From NCBI GenBank assembly GCA_015064155.1, contig SVST01000007.1:33628-97627 (forward strand): 64,000 nucleotides of DNA, given 5' to 3'. The translations under genes and the position numbers were made by a program. The DNA is from Oscillospiraceae bacterium. Lineage in GTDB: Bacteria; Bacillota; Clostridia; Oscillospirales; CAG-272. The notes under the pieces are model-generated. The model was not told the DNA's origin. It was given only the letters and a program-made list of their open reading frames with translations, and made no database searches. Below, in pieces: positions 16,813 to 24,629 of this stretch; position 1 is the stretch's first letter, and each line of letters begins with the position of its first letter.

Positions 16813-17993
16813 ACGTTTTCTCCGATCCCTTTGAAATAAAAGATGGTGTCGTCCTTGGGGCGGATCTCGGTGAGCGTTCCCGTATAATGGCGCAGATTGA
16901 TGGGATGATAGGGGCGCTTTTCAACCTCTTCCACGAACACGTCGATGCCCAGTCCCGGTTTATCGTTGATCAGAATACAGCCGTCCTCGAATACGACCTC
17001 TTCGTTTGTGATTTTTTTGCGGAAGGATCCGTCGTTGATCATGATTTCATGGATCAGGAAGTTGGGCGTTGCGGCGGCAAGCTGAAGAATTGCCGCGTTG
17101 GAGATGGGACCCGAGGGGTTGTGGAAGGAAATGGGGATATGCTTGGACTCTGCCATCGCGGCAATCTTTTTGCATTCCATCATGCCGCCCGTATGGAACA
17201 TATCGGGCTGTGCGATATCCACGGCGTTCTTGGAGAACAGATCCTCGAAGCCGTAAATGCTGTAAACGCGCTCGCCTGCCGCAATCGGAATCAGTGACTT
17301 TTTCTTGACCTCGGCAATTGCCGTCAAATTATCGGGCGGGCAGGGCTCTTCCATCAGCATCGGCTTGAAAGGTGCCAGCTCACGGGAAATTTCAATGGCG
17401 GTGTAGGGATTGAAGCGTCCGTGACACTCAATCAGCAGCTCCACATTGTCCCCCACCGCTTCGCGTACCGCGCCTACGATTTCTACGGCGAGATTCATAT
17501 CCTCCTTGGAGATCGTCATGTGGGATTTCCCGAAAGGATCCCATTTCAATGCCTTTACGCCGAGAGCTACCGTTTCCTTGGCTTTTTGTGCAAAGTTTTC
17601 GGGGGTTTTGGAGCCGGAGAACCAGCCGTTTGCGTACATTTTGACACGGTCACGCATTTTTCCGCCGAAAAACGTGTACACGGGGACGTTTAAGGTCTTT
17701 CCCATAATGTCCCACATTGCCATTTCGATGCCGCTGATTGCCGACATGAGAACGGGGCCGCCCTTCCAGTAGATGTCGCGGTAGACCTCAAAGCGCATCT
17801 TTTCGATCTCAAAGGGGTTGCGTCCGATGATCAGGCGCTTCAAATCCTCAACGCATCCGCTGAGAGCCATTTCCTGCGTGCCAAGCGATGCCTCACCCCA
17901 ACCGTAGATCCCCTCGTCGGTTTCCACCTTGATAAAGGTCCAGTTGGTGCGGTATGCATCCATAATATAGGTTTTGATATCCGTAATTTTCAT
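16809..17993 (-). CDS. Enolase-superfamily sugar-acid dehydratase (galactonate dehydratase-like)
   Basis: A 394-residue member of the mandelate racemase subgroup that dehydrates aldonic acids to 2-keto-3-deoxy acids. Seen: WTFIKVETDEGIYGWGEASL (N-terminal capping domain), ALKWDPFGK (K-x-D as in DgoD), metal ligands LLIECHGRF, LMEEPCPPDN and IAAGERVYS, and the general base/acid His in SFHNPSGPISNAA. DgoD-like order of motifs suggests galactonate or a stereoisomer, but other aldonates cannot be excluded. Start: ATG at 17993 (MKITDIKTYIM) with AAAGGAAA upstream; a longer in-frame start would overlap the SDR gene. Confidence 0.88.
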   Translation of the reverse strand: MKITDIKTYIMDAYRTNWTFIKVETDEGIYGWGEASLGTQEMALSGCVEDLKRLIIGRNPFEIEKMRFEVYRDIYWKGGPVLMSAISGIEMAMWDIMGKTLNVPVYTFFGGKMRDRVKMYANGWFSGSKTPENFAQKAKETVALGVKALKWDPFGKSHMTISKEDMNLAVEIVGAVREAVGDNVELLIECHGRFNPYTAIEISRELAPFKPMLMEEPCPPDNLTAIAEVKKKSLIPIAAGERVYSIYGFEDLFSKNAVDIAQPDMFHTGGMMECKKIAAMAESKHIPISFHNPSGPISNAAILQLAAATPNFLIHEIMINDGSFRKKITNEEVVFEDGCILINDKPGLGIDVFVEEVEKRPYHPINLRHYTGTLTEIRPKDDTIFYFKGIGENV

Positions 17994-18009
17994 ATCGATC
18001 GTTTTCCTT

Positions 18010-18774
18010 TCAAGTGCTTTCTTTTGAGTAGGGCAGAATACAGACCGAGATGCCCGAATCAACGGTCAGATCGGTTCCCGTGATGCTGGCGGATTGGTCG
18101 GTACCAAGGAAATAGACTGCATTGGCGATCTCTTGCTCGGTTGATTCTCTGCCAACGGGATAGCGTGCGCGGCGCGCGGCAATCTCTTCAGCGGAAAGCG
18201 CATTCCATCGATCCGAATGAATGGCTCCCGCTACCACGTTGTTGGCGCGAATGTTGTATTCTCCCAGTTCAAACGCAATATTTTTGACGAGCAACGAAAT
18301 TGCCGCCTTGGTCATGGAATAAACGGCTCTGCCGCGAACCGCACCTGTTCCCTGAACCGATCCGATGGTCACGATATTTCCGCCGCCGTGCCGCTTCATA
18401 ACCTCCGCTGCCGCCTGACAGCAGAAAAACGTTCCCTTGATGTTTACGTCAACGATGTCGCAAAAGCTTTGCTCGTCGGTGTTCATGACACCGAAATTTA
18501 TGCCGAGATGGGCTGCATTGGCAACGAATACGTCGATGGAACCAAGGTCGCGCTCTGCCGATAAGAAGACCTCCCGAATTTCATTCGCGCTTGTAAACGA
18601 CAGCCCATAGCCCTTGGCGGGAACCGAAAATTCCGAAGCCAGTTCACTTGCCGTTCGTTCCGCTTTCTTTTGATCTCGGCTGGTGATGGCAATTCCATAT
18701 CCGTTTTGGGCAAACTGCCGTGCGATGGCAAGTCCCGTGTTTACGGTACCGCCCGTAATCAAAATATTTTTCAT
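18010..18774 (-). CDS. Short-chain dehydrogenase/reductase, probable sugar dehydrogenase
   Basis: A 254-residue classical SDR. Seen: cofactor loop TGGTVNTGLAIA (residues 7-18, TGxxxxxG), NAAH (NAG motif variant, about 88-91), catalytic Ser in VTIGSVQG (about 140), catalytic Tyr-Lys in YSMTKAA (about 154-160), and GTDLTVDSGIS at the end. An Arg after the second strand (ITSRDQKKAE) suggests NADP preference. Start ATG 18774 with GGAGAAATC upstream. Operon position between the lactonase-like and dehydratase genes fits oxidation of an aldose to its lactone or acid (inference). Confidence 0.88.
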   Translation of the reverse strand: MKNILITGGTVNTGLAIARQFAQNGYGIAITSRDQKKAERTASELASEFSVPAKGYGLSFTSANEIREVFLSAERDLGSIDVFVANAAHLGINFGVMNTDEQSFCDIVDVNIKGTFFCCQAAAEVMKRHGGGNIVTIGSVQGTGAVRGRAVYSMTKAAISLLVKNIAFELGEYNIRANNVVAGAIHSDRWNALSAEEIAARRARYPVGRESTEQEIANAVYFLGTDQSASITGTDLTVDSGISVCILPYSKEST

Positions 18775-18794
18775 GTTGATTTCTCCGCTTGGAT

Positions 18795-19472
18795 TCACAG
18801 TGGAATTTCTTGATATACAGTGGCAATGACGCGATTTTCGCAAGTGAAATTCTCCGGTGTGAGATCATCCATCATGCCGTAATGTAAGGGGACTGCGTGC
18901 TTTGCTTTGGTTCTTTCGGCAAACCGTACGGCATCGGTGACGTTGAGATTGTTTCCCTTTCCGTTGATGGGGAGGAAAACCGTATTGATCGCGTCGGGAA
19001 GATCTTCAAAGATTTCGGTGTTATACAGCGTGTCACCCGTTACGTAGTACTTCTTTTTGCCGTCGTCCAGGATGATGCCGATTGCGGTGGGATCGGAATG
19101 CTCGGCTCGAACCGCGATAACACGAACGCCGGATGCGTGCGTCCATTCGGTATGTCGCGACAAGCGGACGTAATTGTTCTTTCCGCCAAACGTACGAACG
19201 TGCTCCCATGCGTTGGGGGCGGCAAGCACCGTGACGTTGCTTTCTGCACTCAAAAAATGGGACAGCGTTTGCTCGTCGGTATGATCCGGGTGATCGTGTG
19301 TGAGAATAATGACGTCGGGAGTCATTTCCAAAAATCTGCGATCAACGGAAATACGGCGGTGACTTTGCGGATTTTTTTCACCGCAAGCATCCGACAGATA
19401 CGGGTCTACCATAATTTTCACTTGCTTGCCCTCAAACAAGAGTCCTGCTTGACCAAGCCAGGTCACCTTCAT
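18795..19472 (-). CDS. Metallo-beta-lactamase-fold hydrolase, candidate sugar lactonase (UlaG-like)
   Basis: A 225-residue MBL-fold hydrolase and first gene of the operon. Seen: VTWLGQAGLLFEG (UlaG/YtkL-type opening), the metal motif THDHPDHTD (about residues 58-66), AEHSDPTAIG (later histidine), VTGDTLYN (bridging aspartate) and PLHYG (last histidine). UlaG opens L-ascorbate-6-phosphate lactone; in this operon, next to a sugar dehydrogenase and an aldonate dehydratase, opening a sugar lactone is the natural role (inference). SD AAAAAGGAGGCG before ATG 19472. Confidence 0.85.
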   Translation of the reverse strand: MKVTWLGQAGLLFEGKQVKIMVDPYLSDACGEKNPQSHRRISVDRRFLEMTPDVIILTHDHPDHTDEQTLSHFLSAESNVTVLAAPNAWEHVRTFGGKNNYVRLSRHTEWTHASGVRVIAVRAEHSDPTAIGIILDDGKKKYYVTGDTLYNTEIFEDLPDAINTVFLPINGKGNNLNVTDAVRFAERTKAKHAVPLHYGMMDDLTPENFTCENRVIATVYQEIPL

Positions 19473-19505
19473 AAAATCGCCTCCTTTTTATTGGCTGCTA
19501 CGTTC

Positions 19506-19534
19506 ATTATAACAGTTTGATCCCCGATTGAAAA
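19506..19534 (-). promoter_or_regulatory. Promoter of the sugar-acid operon
   Basis: Minus strand: TTTTCA (19529-19534), 17-base spacer, TATAAT (19506-19511) with extended TGT. The weak -35 fits activation by the operon's AraC protein. Confidence 0.6.
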
Positions 19535-19585
19535 TATAAAATTTTAACAAGCACTTATAATATTTTATCATTTCAACCGACCAAA

Positions 19586-20479
19586 TCAGAAAAGTGTGTG
19601 CAACGGCGAGAGGTCAATTACGATTCCGAAGAGAACACCAATGCTCCAAAGGAACAAAAGAATTTGAAGGGAATTGAGCAGGGGACGGTTGTTTCGGAAC
19701 AGGATTGCGAGTCCAATGCCTGCATTGACCAAAAGTCCCGACAAAAGCGCGCCGACGGGAAGCATCCCCGACAGATACAGCTCGGTTAACACCACCGACG
19801 AGGCACAGTTTGGAAACAGACCCATCGATGCCGCCAGGAGGTTCCCTAGAATCGGGCGCGAGCTCAAGAGTGCTGCCAGCTTGTCCTCCCCCACTCCGTG
19901 AACGGTGAGATTGATGGCAAGCGTAAACAGAAAAATAAAAATGGTGATATAAACGGTATGGCGAAATGCCGAAACGGCAAAATGCTCACCGCAACGACAA
20001 TTTTCGCGCTCGCAAAGATCTTCAATCGTCGGTTCCTCACGCGGTGTCAGCTTTCGGTTGCGGCGAATCGCACGAATTCCCGCATCGGCGGCAAATCCGA
20101 TGCCAACCCCGATGACGAGTTTTGTGAGAAGCAACTTTAAGATCAGTGCTACCGATGCTTCATGAGAGATCAGGATGGGCAGCATTTCATCGGAGGTGGA
20201 GAGAAAGACTGCCAAAAGGGTTCCGACGGTGATGATTCTGCCGCTATACAAGCTTGAAGCGGCAGCGGAAAAGCCGCACTGCGGGACGATTCCGAAGAGC
20301 CCTCCCAACAGCGGACCTACTTTTCCCGAGCTGCGCAGCCATTTTGCACTGACGTCCCCCGATTTGTGCTCTAAAAATTCCATCAGAAGATAGGTCAGGA
20401 AGAGAAAAGGGATCAGCCGCGCGGTTTCCTCCAGTGTGTGCAACAGAATATGCGGAAGATGCTCAATGATATGCTCCAT
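19586..20479 (-). CDS. ArsP_2-type (PF11449) ten-TM permease, metal or metalloid export
   Basis: A 297-residue membrane protein with two inverted halves around a cytoplasmic loop (residues 143-175) carrying ENCRCGEH and other possible metal-binding residues. Seen: GGLFGIVPQCGFSAAASSLYSG in half one and AASMGLFPNCASSVVLTELY in half two, the paired P-x-C motifs characteristic of the family that includes ArsP-like and 'putative manganese transporter' annotations. Its ATG lies one base after the Fur-family gene and its SD (GGAGGG) is inside that gene. Co-transcription with a Fur-type repressor argues for a metal cation or metal-linked stress; the actual substrate is unknown. Confidence 0.8.
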   Translation of the reverse strand: MEHIIEHLPHILLHTLEETARLIPFLFLTYLLMEFLEHKSGDVSAKWLRSSGKVGPLLGGLFGIVPQCGFSAAASSLYSGRIITVGTLLAVFLSTSDEMLPILISHEASVALILKLLLTKLVIGVGIGFAADAGIRAIRRNRKLTPREEPTIEDLCERENCRCGEHFAVSAFRHTVYITIFIFLFTLAINLTVHGVGEDKLAALLSSRPILGNLLAASMGLFPNCASSVVLTELYLSGMLPVGALLSGLLVNAGIGLAILFRNNRPLLNSLQILLFLWSIGVLFGIVIDLSPLHTLF

Positions 20480-20480
20480 G

Positions 20481-20897
20481 TTACGTTCCCTCCGCGTGTC
20501 TTCTGCAGTTTTGGCAGACTCCGTACAGGATAGATTGTCCGCAGTCTACCGAAAAGCCGTGCTCTGCTTGCAGGTGCTTGGCAAAGGTAAGCGAATCGTT
20601 GCATGCAAGATGGTGGATGGCACCGCAACGCAGGCACTTTGCGTGAAAATGAGAGCCGCAATCACAGCCCGTTCCAACGTACTGGTAAACGGCACAATTC
20701 TGCTCCTCATTTCTGAATTTCCGAAGGATGTTATCGGCGCAAAGCTCCGACAGATGTCGATAGACGCTGCTTCTTTTTTGATTGTTTCCGTGGAGTGCCA
20801 AGCAAAGCTCCTCGGTTGTAAATTGACGGTCGGGGTTCTTTGCCAAAAAATCGCAAAGTGCCCGTTTCCCGTCGGTCAGGTAAACGGTTTTCTTCAT
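20481..20897 (-). CDS. Fur-family metal-responsive repressor
   Basis: A 138-residue winged-helix regulator. Seen: FTTEELCLALHGNNQKRSSV and VYRHLSELCADNILRKF (DNA-binding helices, about residues 26-65), CGSHFHAKCLRCGAIHHLAC (regulatory metal-site histidines and first CxxC, about 90-110) and the second structural CxxC near the end, VCQNC. Start: ATG 20897 with AAGGAGC upstream; the in-frame extension to 20963 would run through the promoter and operators. Co-transcribed with the permease at 19586. Two 7-1-7 operators sit between its promoter and its start, so it is probably autoregulated. Iron, zinc or peroxide type cannot be decided. Confidence 0.9.
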   Translation of the reverse strand: MKKTVYLTDGKRALCDFLAKNPDRQFTTEELCLALHGNNQKRSSVYRHLSELCADNILRKFRNEEQNCAVYQYVGTGCDCGSHFHAKCLRCGAIHHLACNDSLTFAKHLQAEHGFSVDCGQSILYGVCQNCRRHAEGT

Positions 20898-20916
20898 ATT
20901 GCTCCTTGTTGTTGGT

Positions 20917-20931
20917 TGAGAATAATTCCCA
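20917..20931. promoter_or_regulatory. Fur-type operator, site 2
   Basis: TGAGAAT-A-ATTCCCA: a 7-1-7 inverted repeat with a single mismatch, centred 19 bp from site 1. Confidence 0.65.
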
Positions 20932-20935
20932 ATAA

Positions 20936-20950
20936 TGAGAACGGTTCTCA
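20936..20950. promoter_or_regulatory. Fur-type operator, site 1
   Basis: TGAGAAC-G-GTTCTCA: a perfect 7-1-7 inverted repeat, the geometry of Fur/PerR/Zur boxes, starting two bases downstream of the -10 of the fur-family gene promoter. Confidence 0.75.
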
Positions 20951-20951
20951 A

Positions 20952-20980
20952 ATTATAGCACAAAGCAAGAGAAATGTCAA
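20952..20980 (-). promoter_or_regulatory. Promoter of the Fur-family/permease operon
   Basis: Minus strand: TTGACA (20975-20980), 17-base spacer, TATAAT (20952-20957) with extended TGC. Full consensus, immediately followed by the two operators. Confidence 0.85.
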
Positions 20981-21083
20981 TAGATACCGACGTTTTTGCG
21001 TTTCGAAAAAAGCATTTTCAGAGGTATAAATTCGTTTTTTCGTGGGATGCTTATTATAACGAAATTGGAAAGGATAAGAGCCG

Positions 21084-21518
21084 ATGATAGAAAAGGATAC
21101 CATCAAGCTGTTGCGAGAATGTGATGCAGGGGTCAAAATGGGGGTAGAGTCGATTGACGAGGTGATCGAATACGTCAAAGACGACCGATTAAAGGAGCTT
21201 CTTGAGGTCTGCCGACGGGAGCATACGAAGCTTGCCCACGAAATACAGACCCTTCTTGACAAATATCAGGATGACGGGAAGGACCCCAACCCCATTGCCA
21301 AGGGGATGTCCTGGATGAAAACCAACGTCAAGCTGATTCTGCACGAATCGGATCATACCATTGCCGATTTGATGACCGACGGATGTAATATGGGGGTAAA
21401 GTCTTTGAATCGGTATATGAATCAGTATCGGGCGGCGGATGAGGTTTCTAAGGATATTGCCAAGCGGCTGGTGAATCTGGAGGAAAAGCTCGCCGTTGAT
21501 ATTCGCGGATATTTATAA
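21084..21518 (+). CDS. Four-helix-bundle protein, DUF2383/ferritin-like
   Basis: A 144-residue, all-helical, charged cytoplasmic protein. Seen: four amphipathic segments; the first contains LRECDAGVKMGVESIDEVIE, the second LLEVCRREHTKLAHEIQTLL with an E-x-x-H type pair (REHTKLAHE), the third HESDHTIADLMTDGCNMGVK, the fourth VSKDIAKRLVNLEEKLAVDI. The arrangement resembles the ferritin-like four-helix family annotated DUF2383/PA2169; a set of iron-binding glutamates cannot be confirmed by eye. It is similar in plan to the protein at 31599. SD GGAAAGGAT before ATG 21084. Single gene, convergent with tspO. Function unknown. Confidence 0.65.
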   Translation: MIEKDTIKLLRECDAGVKMGVESIDEVIEYVKDDRLKELLEVCRREHTKLAHEIQTLLDKYQDDGKDPNPIAKGMSWMKTNVKLILHESDHTIADLMTDGCNMGVKSLNRYMNQYRAADEVSKDIAKRLVNLEEKLAVDIRGYL

Positions 21519-21519
21519 A

Positions 21520-21556
21520 AAAGGCGACGCACGTTCCGAGAGGACGTGCGTCGTTA
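21520..21556. terminator. Terminator between the four-helix gene and tspO-like gene
   Basis: GACGCACGT (21526-21534) pairs with ACGTGCGTC (21544-21552). The minus-strand tail is GCCTTTTTTAT, so it best serves the TspO gene; the plus-strand tail is weaker. Confidence 0.75.
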
Positions 21557-21561
21557 TTCCT

Positions 21562-22047
21562 TTAATTCAGCAGCAGAATTCCAAGATTGAGGTAGCCCGC
21601 AAAGCCAAGCCAAAGGACGTACGGGATCTGCAGATATGCGGCAAGCGGGACGACGCGTCGGTAGGCAATTACGGTGCGGATGACGAGATACAGAAGAGCC
21701 AACAGCCAGAAAAACGCAAGGAGGATCCAACGCTGATTGAAGAAGATTAGGCTCCATGCGAAGTTAAACCCCAGGCTGATTGCATAATATGCCAAGCCTG
21801 TGTCTGCCGCGCGGCGGTCATCGCGTCGAGCCGACCGGATCAAAGCCGAGCTGATTCCCATCAAAACGTAAAGAGCCGTCCAAACCACGGGGAAGAGCCA
21901 TGCAGGTGGGGCGAGTGGCGGAGTTTTCAGCGTTTGATAGATTTGCATGCTGTTTCTTGTCAAAAAAGCGGCAAGCGCACCGATGGAGAGGGGAATTAAG
22001 ATGGCAATGATATAGGTTTTGACAGTCCTTTTTTGATCGGTATACAA
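21562..22047 (-). CDS. TspO/MBR family membrane protein
   Basis: A 161-residue protein with five membrane helices, the TspO (translocator/benzodiazepine-receptor) fold that binds porphyrins. Seen: TPPLAPPAWLFPVVWTALYV (the family's PPxWxFPPVWxxLY signature, about residues 41-60), NFAWSLIFF and PYVLWLGFAGYLN. Start is TTG at 22047 with GGAGG seven bases upstream. Single gene. Porphyrin-stress role is family knowledge only. Confidence 0.9.
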   Translation of the reverse strand: MYTDQKRTVKTYIIAILIPLSIGALAAFLTRNSMQIYQTLKTPPLAPPAWLFPVVWTALYVLMGISSALIRSARRDDRRAADTGLAYYAISLGFNFAWSLIFFNQRWILLAFFWLLALLYLVIRTVIAYRRVVPLAAYLQIPYVLWLGFAGYLNLGILLLN

Positions 22048-22137
22048 AGAATCGCCTCCGTTTCGTTTGTTTGCGGTTTTGTTCTATGTATATGCGCACA
22101 ATTTTTGATTATTCCCGGTTCTTTTTTTCATTTATAC

Positions 22138-22166
22138 TTGTTTTTTGGGGGAAATCTTGCTATAAT
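22138..22166 (+). promoter_or_regulatory. Promoter of the HAD phosphatase gene
   Basis: TTGTTT (22138-22143), 17-base spacer, TATAAT (22161-22166) with extended TGC. Confidence 0.65.
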
Positions 22167-22202
22167 GTAAGAAAGATCAATGCTTGCAAAGGAGATTTGG
22201 CA

Positions 22203-22991
22203 ATGGAAAAGATTTTGGAAAAAGAGGGCTTTATCTGTGATATGGACGGCGTGATCTATCACGGCAATCGGATTTTGGACGGAGTTCACGAATTCGTGAC
22301 GTGGTTGATTGAAAACAACAAAAAGTTCGTATTTCTCACAAACAGCCCCGAAAAAACACCGCACGAGCTTTCCATGAAGCTTGAGCGTATGGGACTTTCG
22401 GTTTCTGCCGATCATTTCTATACCAGTGCGATGGCAACTGCCGAATTTTTGCATACGCAGGCACCGGGCTGTACTGCTTACGTGATTGGCGAAGCGGCGC
22501 TTTCCAAAGCTCTTTATGACCAGCATATTTATATGAACGATGTCAATCCCGATTATGTCGTCGTAGGAGAAACGCGTACCTACTGCTTCGAGAAAATTGA
22601 AAAGGCGATCGCACTTGTGAATAACGGTGCAAAACTGATCGGTGCAAACCCCGATACTGTTGGTGTAACCGAAAAGGGAATCATGCCTGCAACCGGTTGC
22701 TTGATGGCACCGATTGAAATCGCAACCGGGAAAAAAGCCTATTTTGTCGGCAAGCCAAACCCATTGATGATTCGTCACGGACTGCGTAAGCTGGGCTGTC
22801 ACAGTGCCGACATCGCCTTCATCGGTGACCGCATGGATACCGATATTATTTCGGGGATTGAGTCAAACGTAGATACCGTTCTGGTGCTCAGCGGTGTAAC
22901 CGCGAGAGAGGATATCGATAGCTTCCCGTACCGTCCCAAGTACGTTTTGAACGGGGTGGGGGATTTGTTAAAGGGCTTGAAGCAATCATAA
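22203..22991 (+). CDS. HAD-IIA (NagD-like) phosphatase
   Basis: A 262-residue haloacid dehalogenase-type hydrolase of subclass IIA. Seen: motif I ICDMDGVIYHG (nucleophile Asp and acid Asp, about residues 10-20), motif II FLTNSPEKT (about 43-51), cap domain, motif III GKPNPLMIRHG (Lys, about 187-197) and motif IV FIGDRMDTDIISG (about 208-220). NagD-type enzymes hydrolyse nucleotide monophosphates or small sugar phosphates. Start: ATG 22203 with AAAGGAG 9 bases upstream; the longer in-frame start at 22071 would run through the promoter. Confidence 0.92.
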   Translation: MEKILEKEGFICDMDGVIYHGNRILDGVHEFVTWLIENNKKFVFLTNSPEKTPHELSMKLERMGLSVSADHFYTSAMATAEFLHTQAPGCTAYVIGEAALSKALYDQHIYMNDVNPDYVVVGETRTYCFEKIEKAIALVNNGAKLIGANPDTVGVTEKGIMPATGCLMAPIEIATGKKAYFVGKPNPLMIRHGLRKLGCHSADIAFIGDRMDTDIISGIESNVDTVLVLSGVTAREDIDSFPYRPKYVLNGVGDLLKGLKQS

Positions 22992-23002
22992 AATAAAAAA
23001 TA

Positions 23003-23046
23003 CCGCATCGGTTCACGCGTATGCTGCGAGAGCCGATGCGGTTTTG
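23003..23046. terminator. Terminator between convergent HAD and MATE genes
   Basis: CCGCATCGG (23003-23011) pairs with CCGATGCGG (23033-23041), followed by TTTTG; the minus strand continues TATTTTTTATTTT, so it works in both directions. Confidence 0.85.
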
Positions 23047-23061
23047 TTTGTCGTGTGCCTT

Positions 23062-24468
23062 TTAAGGGTTCAAGCGGTGACCGTCCAGGATGATTTGCTT
23101 GTTGAATCTGCGGCGGAAGAAGATAAAGCCGCCGATATTGAACAACAGCAGGATCGACCACGATACCAGGAAGCATGCCATCAGCATGGTAAACGAGGTG
23201 GTTTCGTCGGCATTGGCATACGGTGGGTAAACGATCCACATCCAAAACATACGAAAGCCGAATACACACAAAATGGAAGACAGAGCACTGTAGGTAGCGT
23301 GTCCAAACGATTGGATCGCGTGGGAAAGCACACCGTTTGCCGCCGCGATAAAATAGAAACCCGCAACGAAGAACAAGCGTAATTTCCCGAATCCGATGGC
23401 GGCAACGTCACCCGGGAGGAACATCGAAAGCCAAAACGTACTTGTGAAATACACGGTCAAACCGATAACGGCGCAAAGCGACATATTCAAAGCCAAGCAT
23501 TTCCAAAAGGTTTCTTTGATACGACCGGGCTTATGTGCGCCGATATTCTGACCCATGAAAACCGTAGTGGTGGAGGCAATCGGTCCGCTGATTGCGCTGC
23601 AGGTAAAGCCCTCAATGGTGGAGCCTGCCGAGTTTCCCGCAATCGCAGCAACTCCGATGTCGTTGATCGCGGATTGAATCTGCAGATTGGAAAGCGGATA
23701 AAGCGCCGTGGTGAGTGCCAACGGGATTCCTTGCGCCATAATCTGACGGAACGCGCCGAAATGGAAGCGAATTTTTTTGAGAATCAAACGACCGTCGCCT
23801 TCCATCACACAAAGACGACGAATGACGAGAAATGCCGCAACGACTTGAGATGTCGCGGTGGCAACTGCAACCGCAACCACCTTTTGCGGTAAAATCAAGC
23901 AAAGAATGACGTTCAAAACGACGTTGACAAGACCGCTGATAATGATGTAAACCATTGGACGCTGTGAATCTCCCGAGGAGGTCAGAATTGCAGAGCCAAA
24001 GTTATACAATAAAATTGCAGGTGCGGCGGCAACGTAGATGCAGAGATAGATTTTTGCACCGTCAAAGCAATCACCGGGGCATTTGGTCATATGCAAAAGC
24101 TGTGGCGCAAAGGGAACGCCGAACAAGGCAATCAGGATCCCCAATCCGGTAGCGGTGAGAATAACGGTATTTACGGTTCTGCGGATTCCATGGCTGTCGC
24201 GTGCGCCGAACTGTCGGGAAAGGATAATTTTTGCGCCGCTTGCAATTCCAACGAAGGTATTGACCAGCAGGTGTACGATGGCGGACGTTGCGCCCACCGA
24301 TGCCACGGCTGTGGATTCTTTCGTCATGTTTCCCAGCACGACGAGGTCAACCGCGTTAAAGCAGGATTGGATCAGGGTACTGAGGATCAAAGGGATCGCG
24401 TAGAGAATGATCCCTTTAAAAAGCGGACCCTCCGTGGCATCGATTTTCTTTCCCGATAACAATTTCAT
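23062..24468 (-). CDS. MATE-family multidrug/organic cation efflux transporter
   Basis: A 468-residue protein with twelve hydrophobic segments in two MatE halves. Seen: AIPLILSTLIQSCFNAVDLVV in helix 1-2, VNTFVGIASGAKIILSRQFGA and, in the second half, SNLQIQSAINDIGVAAIAGN and VFMGQNIGAHKPGRIKETF, the family's G-Q-N-x-GA motif. MATE pumps use Na+ or H+ gradients to export cations or toxins; the substrate cannot be predicted. SD GGAAAACAG before ATG 24468, own promoter at 24568. Convergent with the HAD gene. Confidence 0.92.
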   Translation of the reverse strand: MKLLSGKKIDATEGPLFKGIILYAIPLILSTLIQSCFNAVDLVVLGNMTKESTAVASVGATSAIVHLLVNTFVGIASGAKIILSRQFGARDSHGIRRTVNTVILTATGLGILIALFGVPFAPQLLHMTKCPGDCFDGAKIYLCIYVAAAPAILLYNFGSAILTSSGDSQRPMVYIIISGLVNVVLNVILCLILPQKVVAVAVATATSQVVAAFLVIRRLCVMEGDGRLILKKIRFHFGAFRQIMAQGIPLALTTALYPLSNLQIQSAINDIGVAAIAGNSAGSTIEGFTCSAISGPIASTTTVFMGQNIGAHKPGRIKETFWKCLALNMSLCAVIGLTVYFTSTFWLSMFLPGDVAAIGFGKLRLFFVAGFYFIAAANGVLSHAIQSFGHATYSALSSILCVFGFRMFWMWIVYPPYANADETTSFTMLMACFLVSWSILLLFNIGGFIFFRRRFNKQIILDGHRLNP

Positions 24469-24567
24469 GGCTGTTTTCCTTTCGCATTCCGTTCAAGACG
24501 CGGCGAATTGTCCGTCCTGATGCAATACCCGCAAGCATTGCAGGTGTCGATTGGCATTGTTTCTACC

Positions 24568-24596
24568 ATTATAGCACAAGTCCATATAAAAGGCAA
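24568..24596 (-). promoter_or_regulatory. Promoter of the MATE transporter gene
   Basis: Minus strand: TTGCCT (24591-24596), 17-base spacer, TATAAT (24568-24573) with extended TGC. It leaves a leader of about 90 bases. Confidence 0.65.
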
Positions 24597-24629
24597 TCCC
24601 AAAAACAAATTTTTTGACAAAAAATACGA

